From Bacteroidales bacterium (GTDB lineage Bacteria; Bacteroidota; Bacteroidia; Bacteroidales; F082), in NCBI GenBank assembly GCA_024710405.1, contig JANJUV010000007.1, positions 550,181 through 614,180 of the forward strand: a stretch of DNA of 64,000 nt, in the 5' to 3' direction. Made by a program: the position numbers and the translations under genes. Each line of letters starts with the position of its first letter. The stretch's first letter is position 1. Below the pieces are notes generated by a model. The model did not search any database. It was not told the DNA's origin and worked only from the letters and a program-made list of their open reading frames with translations. Of this stretch, positions 6,974 through 14,735 are shown piece by piece.

Positions 6974-9199
6974 ATGACAAAACTTAGCTTTGGAATCATT
7001 GCCCTTTTTCTTCTGGTACAATACACGAGTAAAGCGCAAGACAAAAAGGAGATCGGACTTAAAGATATCTGGGCAAGTGGTATTTTCATGCCTCAGACGG
7101 TGAGAGGAGTCAGCCCGATGAACGACGGAGAGCATTATCTGATGATTGATGATACAGCTCTGAATGCATATCAATACAAAACCGGGAATTTTGCCTTTAT
7201 GCTTGCAAGCACCAAAGATCTGATTCCTGAAGGATTTGACAGGCCGCTTGATCTATCAGACTATGTTTTGAGCAATGATGAAAAGAAAATTCTGCTTCAA
7301 CACGACACTGAAAGCATCTACAGGCATTCGACCAAATCCACCTACTATGTCTTCGATGTCGAAAAAAAAACCCTAAAGCAATTATCCACCAACGGCAAAC
7401 AAAGTCTGGCAGATTTTTCGCCCGATGGAACCAAAATTGCCTTTGTACGAGACAATAATATTTTTGTCGTTGATATACACACCGGATATGAGTCTCAGAT
7501 AACGTTTGATGGAAAAACAAACGAGATTATAAATGGTACAGCTGACTGGGTATATGAAGAGGAGTTCAGCTTTACCAAGGCATTTTTCTGGTCGCCCGAC
7601 AGCCGCAAACTGGCATATTACCGTTTTGACGAATCAGACGTTAAAGAGTTTCAGATGGAGATGTTTACCGGACTATACCCTGAATGGTATCGATACAAAT
7701 ATCCGAAAGCAGGTGAAGATAATTCAGTAATCCAAATTAAAATTCATGATCTGAATTCCGGAGAAGCCCTTACCGTAGATTTAGGCCAGGAAACCTATAT
7801 ATATATTCCAAGAATTAAGTGGACACAATCGTCAGGCTTGTTATCCGTTCAAAAGCTAAACCGTCTGCAGAATCATCTTGAACTTTTGCTGGCAAATGCA
7901 TCAACAGGGGCAACACATACAATCTATGAAGAAAAAAACACTTACTACATCGACATCACTGACCATCTAACCTTTCTGCCTGACGGAAAAAATTTCCTGA
8001 TTACAAGTGAGAAAGACGGTTATAATCATATATATCTGAACGACCTTGAAGGCAAAACATCCAGGCAACTTACCGTTGGCAACTGGGATGTTACCGAGAT
8101 GTATGGATATGATCCTAATAACAAACGGGTTTTTTATCAAAGTGCCGAACACTCTCCCCTTGACCGTCATATTTATTCAGTGAGCCTTGATGGAAAGAAA
8201 AAACAACTGACAACATTGCCTGGTCAGAACAGAGCTTCATTCAGCAAGACTTATAAATACTTCCTGGGGACAAACACCACAGCCAATACAGCCCCTGTAA
8301 GCCAGATTTTCGGCAGCGATGGCAAGTTGCTGCGAACTATTATTGACAATAAGGAGTTCATGAATCGCATCGGCGAATTTGAATTAAGTCCGCTTGAGTT
8401 CTTTACCATCAGTGATCCGGCAATTACGCTGCCTTCTGGTGAAGCTGTTCATCTGAATGCATGGAAAATTATGCCTCCAGAATTCGACCCGAAAAAAAAA
8501 TACCCTGTTCTTATTTATGTGTATGGCGGCCCGGGTTCGCAAACAGTGACCAATTCATGGGGATGGCACAATTACTTTTGGTTTCAGATGCTGGCTCAAA
8601 AAGGCATTATTGTGGTGTCTGTTGATAACCGCGGCACTGGCGCAAGAGGCGAGCTTTTCAAAAAGATGACATACAAGGAATTAGGCAAGTACGAAACAGA
8701 AGACATGATCACTACTGCCAGGTATTTGTCACATCTAAGCTATGTTGACAGCAAACGCATTGGTATATTTGGATGGAGTTACGGAGGGTATATGTCGTCA
8801 CTTGCCATTACCAAGGGTGCTGAAGAATTTGCCTCTGCTATTGCCGTAGCACCAGTAACCAGCTGGAGGTATTACGACAACATCTATACCGAAAGGTTTA
8901 TGCGTAAGCCTCAGGATAATGCTTCAGGTTACGACGACAACTCCCCAATAAATCATGTCAGGAAGCTAAAAGGCAGCTACCTGCTTGTTCATGGCAGCGC
9001 CGATGATAATGTACATTATCAGAACACCATGGAACTAATCAATGCTCTTGTAAAGGCAAACAAACAGTTTGAACTGATGATTTATCCCAACCGGAACCAC
9101 GGAATTTACGGAGGCACCACCAGGTTGCATTTGTATACACTGATGACAGACTTTCTGGAAAGGACACTTCTTGAAAATATAGATTTAGAGGAAAAATAA
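6974..9199 (+). CDS. Dipeptidyl peptidase IV (S9 family prolyl oligopeptidase)
   Basis: A 741-residue exported serine exopeptidase that removes X-Pro or X-Ala dipeptides from peptide N-termini, probably in the periplasm. Residues 1-20 are a signal peptide (ending KAQ). Residues about 30-490 form the beta-propeller and contain DWVYEEEF, the Glu-Glu motif that holds the substrate N-terminus in DPP IV. The C-terminal alpha/beta-hydrolase has the full triad: Ser602 in GWSYGG, Asp677 in GSADDNVH and His709 in NRNHGIYG. The Asp-to-His spacing of 32 equals that of human DPP IV. An upstream in-frame ATG at 6878 is rejected because the later start opens the signal peptide and follows the promoter box. 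Asaccharolytic Bacteroidota use such enzymes in peptide feeding. Confidence 0.95.
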   Translation: MTKLSFGIIALFLLVQYTSKAQDKKEIGLKDIWASGIFMPQTVRGVSPMNDGEHYLMIDDTALNAYQYKTGNFAFMLASTKDLIPEGFDRPLDLSDYVLSNDEKKILLQHDTESIYRHSTKSTYYVFDVEKKTLKQLSTNGKQSLADFSPDGTKIAFVRDNNIFVVDIHTGYESQITFDGKTNEIINGTADWVYEEEFSFTKAFFWSPDSRKLAYYRFDESDVKEFQMEMFTGLYPEWYRYKYPKAGEDNSVIQIKIHDLNSGEALTVDLGQETYIYIPRIKWTQSSGLLSVQKLNRLQNHLELLLANASTGATHTIYEEKNTYYIDITDHLTFLPDGKNFLITSEKDGYNHIYLNDLEGKTSRQLTVGNWDVTEMYGYDPNNKRVFYQSAEHSPLDRHIYSVSLDGKKKQLTTLPGQNRASFSKTYKYFLGTNTTANTAPVSQIFGSDGKLLRTIIDNKEFMNRIGEFELSPLEFFTISDPAITLPSGEAVHLNAWKIMPPEFDPKKKYPVLIYVYGGPGSQTVTNSWGWHNYFWFQMLAQKGIIVVSVDNRGTGARGELFKKMTYKELGKYETEDMITTARYLSHLSYVDSKRIGIFGWSYGGYMSSLAITKGAEEFASAIAVAPVTSWRYYDNIYTERFMRKPQDNASGYDDNSPINHVRKLKGSYLLVHGSADDNVHYQNTMELINALVKANKQFELMIYPNRNHGIYGGTTRLHLYTLMTDFLERTLLENIDLEEK

Positions 9200-9230
9200 T
9201 TTGTCAATTCACGAAAACTGATTAATTTTG
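9200..9230 (+). promoter_or_regulatory. Consensus promoter of rpsU
   Basis: TTTG (9200-9203), 19 bp, TAATTTTG (9223-9230): both elements exact. The spacer begins TCAATTCA and continues with AAAACT, almost the same as in the promoter at 10832. Transcription should begin near 9236, giving a leader of about 50 nt. Confidence 0.85.
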
Positions 9231-9286
9231 CGCCCCGGTTGTAAAGTAACAAGTTATAATAACCAAAAGAAAGAAAGTTAGACAAA

Positions 9287-9481
9287 ATGATTATCATTCC
9301 AGTAAAAGAAGGTGAAAGCATCGACCGCGCCTTAAAAAAATACAAAAGAAAGTTTGAAAAGACCGGAGTGGTCAAAGAACTTCGTGAACGTCAGAAATTC
9401 ACCAAACCTTCTGTTATCCAGCGCGAACAACGTTTAAAAGCCATTTACATCCAGCAACTTCGTCGTCAGGAAGAGTTGTAA
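9287..9481 (+). CDS. rpsU: 30S ribosomal protein bS21
   Basis: A 64-residue basic protein with the bS21 pattern (IIIPVKEGESIDRALKKY near the N-terminus, then an Arg/Lys-rich helix). In Bacteroidota ribosomes bS21, with bS6 and bS18, holds the 16S 3' end and hides the anti-Shine-Dalgarno sequence; this was shown in Flavobacterium johnsoniae. In that lineage rpsU itself often has a strong Shine-Dalgarno for feedback. Here the region before the ATG (AAAGAAAGAAAG, 10 or more bases away) has no GGAGG core, so such feedback is not evident. It is the first gene of the conserved run rpsU-xer-hpf-tRNAs-tuf. A T-tract follows the stop but no clear hairpin. Confidence 0.96.
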   Translation: MIIIPVKEGESIDRALKKYKRKFEKTGVVKELRERQKFTKPSVIQREQRLKAIYIQQLRRQEEL

Positions 9482-9515
9482 GATTCTTTTTTTTGCTGGA
9501 AATATTTTGAAAAAC

Positions 9516-9546
9516 TTTGATGTAGGGATAGTTTTTACTAAATTTA
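9516..9546 (+). promoter_or_regulatory. Promoter of the Xer recombinase gene
   Basis: TTTG (9516-9519), 19 bp, TAAATTTA (9539-9546), one base off TAnnTTTG. The box ends 18 bases before the ATG at 9565. It would transcribe xer and the closely following hpf. Confidence 0.6.
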
Positions 9547-9564
9547 CATCGAAGTTTGTTTTTT

Positions 9565-10446
9565 ATGGTTATTGACCAATTCCTTCAGTGGGCTATTTCC
9601 GAGAAGCGATTTTCGCAACACACAGTTACCTCCTACCGTAATGACCTGACTGCATTTTGCTCGTTTATCATGGATAAATACGAACAAAACGATCTTCTTA
9701 AGATAAAAACCCTGATGATCCGTAGTTGGTTAGTCAGCATGAAGGAATCAGGAATGGCAAACAGCAGCATCAACAGGAAGCTGAGCACAATAAAGTCCTT
9801 CTATAGTTTCTGTCAACGACATGATTTGATCGACGCTGATCCGGCCGAAAAACTAGTTTCACTGAAGAAAAAGCGTCGTCTGCCATCCTTTGCCCCTCAG
9901 GAAACCATGAAAAAGACAGGACAGGAAAACACAGAACAAAGTTTTGAACACATCAGGGACAAACTGGTAATTGACATGCTTTACCAGACCGGCATGCGTC
10001 TTTCTGAACTTGTTTCGCTTAAAGAAACAGACATCGATATGAGTCTGAATCAGATTAAAGTGACCGGAAAAGGTAATAAACAGCGAATAATACCGTTTCA
10101 CAAACAACTGGGTTACGCCATAATTGCATACATGGAAGTTAAACGAAAGACATTCGACCAGCATGAACCCACTTTGATTGTTACAGACAAAGGCCGGAAA
10201 TCATATGAGAAGTTGATTTACCGTATTGTACACAAATTTCTCAGTGCAGAAACGACCCTGAGCAAAACAAGTCCGCATATATTGAGACATACATTTGCCA
10301 CACACTTGCTGAATAACGGAGCTAATATATTAGCTATTAAAGAATTACTTGGACACAGCAGTCTTGCCGCCACCCAGGTATATACTCACAATACCATAGA
10401 TCAGCTAAAGAAAATTCATCAACAAGCGCATCCGAAAGGATCATAA
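9565..10446 (+). CDS. xerC: Xer-family site-specific tyrosine recombinase
   Basis: A 293-residue recombinase, the usual XerC/XerD length. Residues 1-85 are the SAM-like core-binding domain (FLQWAISEKRFSQHTVTSYR). The catalytic domain has every active residue: Arg145 (TGMRLSEL), Lys169 (VTGKGNK), His238-x-x-Arg241 (HILRHTFATHLL), His264 (LGHSS) and nucleophile Tyr273. Its expected role is resolving chromosome dimers at dif with a partner Xer protein. The fixed position between rpsU and hpf is typical of Bacteroidota and argues against a phage or transposon integrase. A TTG nine bases upstream is also in frame, but ATG at 9565 is preferred. Whether it is the XerC or XerD member cannot be settled from sequence alone. 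Confidence 0.92.
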   Translation: MVIDQFLQWAISEKRFSQHTVTSYRNDLTAFCSFIMDKYEQNDLLKIKTLMIRSWLVSMKESGMANSSINRKLSTIKSFYSFCQRHDLIDADPAEKLVSLKKKRRLPSFAPQETMKKTGQENTEQSFEHIRDKLVIDMLYQTGMRLSELVSLKETDIDMSLNQIKVTGKGNKQRIIPFHKQLGYAIIAYMEVKRKTFDQHEPTLIVTDKGRKSYEKLIYRIVHKFLSAETTLSKTSPHILRHTFATHLLNNGANILAIKELLGHSSLAATQVYTHNTIDQLKKIHQQAHPKGS

Positions 10447-10453
10447 AATAAAG

Positions 10454-10460
10454 AAGGAGG
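10454..10460 (+). promoter_or_regulatory. Perfect Shine-Dalgarno of hpf
   Basis: AAGGAGG, 7 bases before the ATG of hpf. It is fully complementary to the usual bacterial anti-SD. The neighbours rpsU, tuf, secE, nusG, rplA, rplL, rpoB and rpoC have nothing comparable; rplK has only AAGGA and rplJ only GAAAGGA. Confidence 0.8.
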
Positions 10461-10467
10461 AAAAAAC

Positions 10468-10764
10468 ATGAAAGTAACTATCAACTCTGTACATTTCAAG
10501 GCCGACCAAAAACTTGAAGACTTTATCACGAAGAAACTGGAAAAACTTGCTGCAAAAAATGATGATATCATAGGCGCAGAAGTCAACCTTAAACTGGACA
10601 ATACCGATACACCGATGAACAAAATTACTGAGATCAGGATGTTGCTCAGGGGTAATGATCTATTTGCCAGTAAGCAGAACAAGACGTTCGAAGAAGCAAC
10701 AGATGCTGTTGTTGATGCATTAAAGAAGCAGGTAGAAAAGCACAAGAACCGCTTCACAAAATAA
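10468..10764 (+). CDS. hpf: Ribosome hibernation promoting factor, short form
   Basis: A 98-residue protein of the S30AE/RaiA-HPF family. It has the N-terminal strand MKVTINSVHFKAD, the helix KLEDFITKKLEKL and a second basic helix near the C-terminus (AVVDALKKQVEKHKNRF). It lacks the C-terminal extension of long HPF, so it is the short form. The protein binds the decoding channel of the 30S subunit and silences ribosomes in starvation. It lies 21 bases after xer and is probably co-transcribed. Unlike its neighbours it has a perfect Shine-Dalgarno, so its translation may depend on ribosomes whose anti-SD is free, for instance those lacking bS21 (inference). Confidence 0.95.
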   Translation: MKVTINSVHFKADQKLEDFITKKLEKLAAKNDDIIGAEVNLKLDNTDTPMNKITEIRMLLRGNDLFASKQNKTFEEATDAVVDALKKQVEKHKNRFTK

Positions 10765-10831
10765 TTTATCATTTGATATACAGCATTTTGACTGCGATTT
10801 CAAAAATTATTCATCTTTTTGAATAAAATTC

Positions 10832-10862
10832 TTTGTCAATTCATTAAAACTATCTATTTTTG
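10832..10862 (+). promoter_or_regulatory. Consensus promoter of the tRNA-tuf operon
   Basis: TTTG (10832-10835), 19 bp, TATTTTTG (10855-10862), both exact. The sequence TTTGTCAATTCA followed two bases later by AAAACT is the same as in the rpsU promoter. Transcription should start near 10868. Confidence 0.88.
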
Positions 10863-10872
10863 CAGACCTTTT

Positions 10873-10894
10873 TCGTAAGGTATTTGCCTTACGA
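10873..10894 (+). promoter_or_regulatory. Leader hairpin before the tRNA-tuf operon
   Basis: TCGTAAGG (10873-10880), loop TATTTG, CCTTACGA (10887-10894): a perfect 8-bp stem just after the predicted transcription start. No T-tract follows, so it is not a terminator. It may guide RNA processing or protect the 5' end. Confidence 0.55.
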
Positions 10895-10913
10895 TAAGAC
10901 GTTCTTTGAAGAA

Positions 10914-10987
10914 GCCGATGTAGCTCAGCTGGCCAGAGCAGCTGATTTGTAATCAGCTGGTCGGGGGTTCGAATCCCTCCATCGGCT
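10914..10987 (+). tRNA. tRNA-Thr (TGT)
   Basis: Acceptor GCCGATG/CATCGGC, D arm GCTC/GAGC, anticodon loop TTTGTAA (TGT), T loop TTCGAAT, discriminator T. CCA is not encoded. First of four tRNAs ahead of tuf, in the same order as the E. coli thrU-tyrU-glyT-thrT-tufB operon. Confidence 0.97.
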
Positions 10988-11003
10988 CAATCTGAAATTT
11001 AAC

Positions 11004-11085
11004 GGGGAAGTACCAGAGCGGTCAAATGGGGCAGACTGTAAATCTGTTGGCGCAGCCTTCGGAGGTTCGAATCCTTCCTTCCCCA
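11004..11085 (+). tRNA. tRNA-Tyr (GTA)
   Basis: Class II tRNA with a long variable arm (around TTGGCGCAGCCTTC). Acceptor GGGGAAG/CTTCCCC, anticodon loop CTGTAAA (GTA), discriminator A. CCA is not encoded. Confidence 0.97.
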
Positions 11086-11090
11086 CACAA

Positions 11091-11163
11091 GCGGGAATAG
11101 CTCATTTGGTAGAGCGACAGCCTTCCAAGCTGTAGGTGGCCGGTTCGAGCCCGGTTTCCCGCT
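11091..11163 (+). tRNA. tRNA-Gly (TCC)
   Basis: Acceptor GCGGGAA/TTCCCGC, anticodon loop CTTCCAA (TCC), T loop TTCGAGC, discriminator T. It is the only tRNA here directly followed by CCA (11164-11166). Confidence 0.97.
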
Positions 11164-11168
11164 CCAAA

Positions 11169-11240
11169 GCCGATGTAGCTCAGTGGTAGAGCGCTTCCTT
11201 GGTAAGGAAGAGGTCATGAGTTCAATCCTCATCATTGGCT
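11169..11240 (+). tRNA. tRNA-Thr (GGT)
   Basis: Acceptor GCCGATG/CATTGGC with one G-T pair, anticodon stem CTTCC/GGAAG, loop TTGGTAA (GGT), T loop TTCAATC. CCA is not encoded. It ends 44 bases before tuf. Confidence 0.97.
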
Positions 11241-11284
11241 CAAGTTAATTGATTTATAAACACCTTAATTTAAACAAAGTAGAT

Positions 11285-12472
11285 ATGGCTAAAGAAAAAT
11301 TCGCACGTACCAAGCCACACGTTAACATCGGTACGATTGGTCACGTTGACCATGGCAAAACCACACTAACAGCAGCTATTACGCTCTGCCTGCAAGATAA
11401 AGGACTTGCCGAATTCAAATCCTTCGACTCTATTGATGCTGCTCCTGAAGAAAAGGAAAGGGGTATCACCATCAATACAGCTCACGTTGAGTATCAAACA
11501 GTAGCACGTCACTATGCACACGTTGACTGTCCCGGCCACGCTGACTATGTTAAGAACATGGTAACAGGTGCGGCTCAGATGGACGGAGCGATCATCGTTG
11601 TTGCTGCTACAGACGGTCCCATGCCGCAAACCCGCGAGCACATTCTGCTTGCCCGTCAGGTAGGTGTACCTCGTTTGGTTGTTTTCATGAACAAGGTTGA
11701 CCTTGTTGATGATGAAGAATTGTTGGAACTGGTAGAAATGGAAATCAGAGATCTTCTTACTTTCTATGGTTTTGATGGCGACAATTCACCTGTAATTCAA
11801 GGCTCTGCACTTGGCGGGTTGAATAAAGAGCCCAAATGGGTTGAAAAAATCTATGAACTCATGGATGCCTGTGACAGCTGGATTCCTCTTCCAGAGCGTG
11901 ATCAGGACAAACCATTCCTGATGCCGATTGAAGACGTTTTCTCAATCACAGGCCGTGGTACAGTTGCAACCGGAAGAATTGAAACAGGTATTATCAATAC
12001 TGGTGATTCTGTAGATATTATTGGTATGGGTGCTGAGAAACTGAAATCTGTTGTAACAGGAGTTGAGATGTTCAGGAAGATCCTCGACCGTGGTGAAGCT
12101 GGTGACAATGCCGGTCTGTTGCTCCGTGGTATCGACAAGGATGAAATCCGCAGGGGAATGGTTATTGCTGCCACTGGCTCAGTAACTCCTCACAAACATT
12201 TCAAGGCTGAGGTGTATATTCTGAAGAAAGAAGAAGGCGGACGTCACACACCATTCCATAACAAATATCGTCCACAGTTCTACTTCAGAACAACTGACGT
12301 CACCGGTGAGATCGTGCTTCCGGCTGGTGTTGAAATGGTTATGCCTGGCGACAACCTCACCATCGAGGTAAAACTGATTGCAGAGATTGCCATGAACAAG
12401 GGACTCCGCTTTGCTATCCGTGAAGGTGGTCGTACGGTAGGTGCCGGTCAGGTTACCGAAATCCTTGACTAA
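11285..12472 (+). CDS. tuf: Elongation factor Tu
   Basis: A 395-residue GTPase that delivers aminoacyl-tRNA to the ribosome. The start [16 protein letters not shown] is the family standard; an upstream ATG at 11249 would only add a non-conserved stretch. G motifs are complete: GHVDHGKT (G1), DCPGH (G3) and NKVD (G4). Domains 2 and 3 follow, with [12 protein letters not shown] and the C-terminal [15 protein letters not shown]. It is transcribed behind the four tRNAs and, through tRNA-Trp, ahead of secE-nusG and the rpl-rpo genes. No Shine-Dalgarno is present although this must be a highly expressed gene, which fits Bacteroidota translation. Confidence 0.98.
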   Translation: MAKEKFARTKPHVNIGTIGHVDHGKTTLTAAITLCLQDKGLAEFKSFDSIDAAPEEKERGITINTAHVEYQTVARHYAHVDCPGHADYVKNMVTGAAQMDGAIIVVAATDGPMPQTREHILLARQVGVPRLVVFMNKVDLVDDEELLELVEMEIRDLLTFYGFDGDNSPVIQGSALGGLNKEPKWVEKIYELMDACDSWIPLPERDQDKPFLMPIEDVFSITGRGTVATGRIETGIINTGDSVDIIGMGAEKLKSVVTGVEMFRKILDRGEAGDNAGLLLRGIDKDEIRRGMVIAATGSVTPHKHFKAEVYILKKEEGGRHTPFHNKYRPQFYFRTTDVTGEIVLPAGVEMVMPGDNLTIEVKLIAEIAMNKGLRFAIREGGRTVGAGQVTEILD

Positions 12473-12493
12473 TCAGTGATACTGAAATACAAG

Positions 12494-12534
12494 AGGTTAA
12501 AGGTATTCTGAGAAAATCGGGGTACCTTTAACTT
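12494..12534 (+). promoter_or_regulatory. Long RNA hairpin between tuf and tRNA-Trp
   Basis: The core stem 12496-12505 with 12523-12532 is a perfect 10 bp (GTTAAAGGTA/TACCTTTAAC). It continues inward for 6 more pairs with three wobbles to a GAAAA loop (12512-12516), and outward by two. No T-run follows, so it is not a standard terminator. It is likely a processing site or a partial attenuator between tuf and the downstream genes. Confidence 0.7.
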
Positions 12535-12565
12535 ACTCTAAATGAAAATTAAGAGTGTTTAAGAA

Positions 12566-12638
12566 ACGGGTGTAGCTCAATTGGTAGAGTAGCGGTCTCC
12601 AAAACCGTTGGTTGTGGGTTCAAGTCCTACCACCCGTG
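12566..12638 (+). tRNA. tRNA-Trp (CCA)
   Basis: Acceptor ACGGGTG/CACCCGT, D arm GCTC/GAGT, anticodon loop CTCCAAA (CCA), T loop TTCAAGT, discriminator G as usual for Trp. Located between tuf and secE, 20 bases before secE. Confidence 0.97.
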
Positions 12639-12658
12639 CAAATTAAAAAATAAATCCA

Positions 12659-12856
12659 ATGGCAAAGTTAGGAATCATAAACTACGCGAAAGAAAGTTAC
12701 CAGGAACTGATGCAAAAGGTCTCATGGCCTACCTGGCCTGAACTTCAAAGTAGTGCAATTGTCGTATCCATTGCTTCCCTATTGATCGCACTTGTGGTCT
12801 ACTTGATGGATAAGTCCTTTGAAACCTTGCTGGAAGCTTTTTACAGGCTGTTCTAG
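12659..12856 (+). CDS. secE: Preprotein translocase subunit SecE
   Basis: A 65-residue protein. An amphipathic N-terminal helix (YAKESYQELMQKVSWPTWPEL) contains the conserved KVSWPTWPE signature. One membrane helix follows (about residues 34-55). It is the short, single-span SecE that clamps SecY in the inner membrane. It sits in its usual place before nusG. Confidence 0.97.
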   Translation: MAKLGIINYAKESYQELMQKVSWPTWPELQSSAIVVSIASLLIALVVYLMDKSFETLLEAFYRLF

Positions 12857-12918
12857 TATATTATGTCATTGTGTTTTATATCGTGTGTTGAATAACTGTC
12901 TCAATCTTTTTGCCAGCA

Positions 12919-13464
12919 ATGAGTGAAACGACCGAAAAGAAGTGGTACGTTGTCCGGGCCATCAGTGGTAAAGAAAAAAAGGTAAAAGAATACCTCGAAG
13001 CTGAAATTAACAGGCTTGGTCTTCAATCACTTATTTCTCAGGTACTCATCCCGACAGAGAAGGTTTATCAGATTCGTAAAGGGAAAAAAATCAGTAAAGA
13101 ACGAAATTATTTCCCTGGTTACGTTTTGATTGAAGCTGCTCTGACAGGGGAGATCCCGCACATTATCAAGAATATTCCTAATGTGTTGGGATTTTTAGGC
13201 ACCAAGGGCGAGCCTGATCCCCTGCGTCCGTCAGAAGTTAACCGGATTCTGGGCAAGGTTGACGAACTCGCCGAAATGGGCGAAGAGGTCAATGTGCCTT
13301 TTATCATAGGAGAGACTGTTACTGTTACAGATGGACCTTTTAACAGTTTTACCGGAGTGATTGAAGAGATCAACGAAGAGAAGAAAAAACTCAAGGTTAT
13401 GGTCAAGATTTTCGGTCGCAAAACTCCGCTTGAACTAAGTTTTATGCAGGTTGAAAAGGAATAG
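12919..13464 (+). CDS. nusG: Transcription termination/antitermination factor NusG
   Basis: A 181-residue protein. The NGN domain (KKWYVVRAISGKEKKVKEYL through about residue 120) binds the RNA polymerase clamp. The KOW domain at the C-terminus (IIGETVTVTDGPFNSFTG) is where NusG contacts Rho or ribosomal protein S10. Start: the ATG at 12919 gives MSETTEKKWY; a TTG nine bases before it is also in frame but less likely. It forms part of the secE-nusG-rplKAJL-rpoBC transcription unit. Confidence 0.97.
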   Translation: MSETTEKKWYVVRAISGKEKKVKEYLEAEINRLGLQSLISQVLIPTEKVYQIRKGKKISKERNYFPGYVLIEAALTGEIPHIIKNIPNVLGFLGTKGEPDPLRPSEVNRILGKVDELAEMGEEVNVPFIIGETVTVTDGPFNSFTGVIEEINEEKKKLKVMVKIFGRKTPLELSFMQVEKE

Positions 13465-13518
13465 TTAATCAACAGCACATCAATTCTCCTTAAAAACGCT
13501 TAAACATTAAGGACTAAC

Positions 13519-13965
13519 ATGGCAAAAGAAGTAAGCGCATTAATTAAACTGCAAATCAAAGGAGGAGCCGCAAACCCTTCACCACCAGTGGGACCCGCAT
13601 TGGGTTCCAAAGGGGTAAACATCATGGAGTTTTGCAAACAATTCAATGCCCGTACGCAAGATATGATGGGAAAAATTGTTCCCGTGATCATCACTGTGTA
13701 TAAGGACAAATCATTTGAATTTGTTATCAAAGCACCACCTGTTGCCATACAGATCATGGAACTGGCCAGCCTGAAAAAGGGTTCGGCCGAGCCCAACCGT
13801 GCCAAGGTCGGCTCCCTTAACTGGGAACAGGTCCGCACCATAGCCGAAAACAAGATGAAAGACTTAAATGCTTTCACCATAGAATCGGCCATGAAAATGG
13901 TTGCGGGTACCGCGAGAAGTATGGGTGTAAAGGTTACAGGCGATTCACCTTTTGAAAATAACTAA
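13519..13965 (+). CDS. rplK: 50S ribosomal protein uL11
   Basis: A 148-residue protein, slightly longer than the usual 141. It has the N-terminal [20 protein letters not shown] and the proline pair of the factor-binding domain. The C-terminal RNA-binding domain follows ([14 protein letters not shown], then [12 protein letters not shown]). It forms the stalk base of the ribosome, where it takes part in GTPase activation and the stringent response. A partial SD-like AAGGA lies before its ATG. Confidence 0.97.
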   Translation: MAKEVSALIKLQIKGGAANPSPPVGPALGSKGVNIMEFCKQFNARTQDMMGKIVPVIITVYKDKSFEFVIKAPPVAIQIMELASLKKGSAEPNRAKVGSLNWEQVRTIAENKMKDLNAFTIESAMKMVAGTARSMGVKVTGDSPFENN

Positions 13966-14018
13966 GGGCAGACGCCTTTGGTTGGTTGCATTTTGTAGAA
14001 CCAATAAAAATTTGTGAA

Positions 14019-14714
14019 ATGGCAAATACGTCCAAACAAAAAAAAGAGGCACAGGCCAAGTTCGACAAAAGCAAGATTTACTCCTTGACTGAAGCAGTTA
14101 ATATCGTAAAGCAAATCACATACACCAAGTTTGACGCTTCTGTGGATTTGAATGTACGTTTGGGTGTCGACCCCCGAAAAGCCAACCAGATGGTTCGCGG
14201 ATCGGTGACCCTCCCCCATGGTACCGGAAAAACCATCAGGGTTCTGGTGCTTTGTACACCGGACAAAGAGCAGGAAGCTAAAGATGCAGGTGCTGATTTT
14301 GTCGGATTGGATGAGTACATCCAGAAAATCAAAGACGGCTGGACCGATATTGACGTAGTTATTACAACACCAAATGTAATGCCCAAAGTTGGTGCCCTGG
14401 GCCGAATTCTCGGACCCCGAGGCTTAATGCCCAACCCAAAGACCGGGACAGTTACTATGGAAGTTGGAAAAGCTATTCAGGAAGTCAAGGCTGGTAAGAT
14501 CGACTTTAAAGTTGATAAATATGGTATTGTTCATGCAGGTGTTGCTAAGGTAAGTTTCAGCAGCGATCAGATCGTTGACAACGCAAGGGAACTTCTGGTT
14601 ACCATCAATAAACTGAAACCTACAGCTGCAAAAGGAACCTATGTGAAAAGTATCTTTATTTCCAGCACAATGAGCCCAGGTGTTCAGATTGATCCAAAAT
14701 CAGTAACAAACTAA
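14019..14714 (+). CDS. rplA: 50S ribosomal protein uL1
   Basis: A 231-residue protein of the L1 stalk. Recognisable blocks are [40 protein letters not shown] and [16 protein letters not shown]. In many bacteria L1 represses the rplK-rplA message; I could not identify an L1 binding site here. The ATG at 14019 is chosen over an upstream non-ATG frame extension because [14 protein letters not shown] is the expected basic N-terminus. Confidence 0.97.
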   Translation: MANTSKQKKEAQAKFDKSKIYSLTEAVNIVKQITYTKFDASVDLNVRLGVDPRKANQMVRGSVTLPHGTGKTIRVLVLCTPDKEQEAKDAGADFVGLDEYIQKIKDGWTDIDVVITTPNVMPKVGALGRILGPRGLMPNPKTGTVTMEVGKAIQEVKAGKIDFKVDKYGIVHAGVAKVSFSSDQIVDNARELLVTINKLKPTAAKGTYVKSIFISSTMSPGVQIDPKSVTN

Positions 14715-14735
14715 GATTGAAAGGAAGTTATTGAC

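Noticed and set aside
6663..6987. Open frames on both strands across tRNA-Val
   Set aside because: They read through the tRNA and give the typical tRNA-derived peptide (for example GRTGIEPVTSC); no coding evidence.
9565..10446. Tyrosine recombinase as a sign of a mobile element
   Set aside because: Its place between rpsU and hpf, its standard length and the absence of attachment-site repeats or phage genes point to a housekeeping Xer protein.
10999..11235. 78-codon minus-strand open frame
   Set aside because: It is the antisense of the tRNA-Tyr, tRNA-Gly and tRNA-Thr genes; its translation is the known artefact of tRNA T-loop sequences.
13966..14018. L1 autoregulatory site before rplA
   Set aside because: No structure resembling the L1 rRNA site could be drawn; the gap is short and shows only G/T-rich runs.
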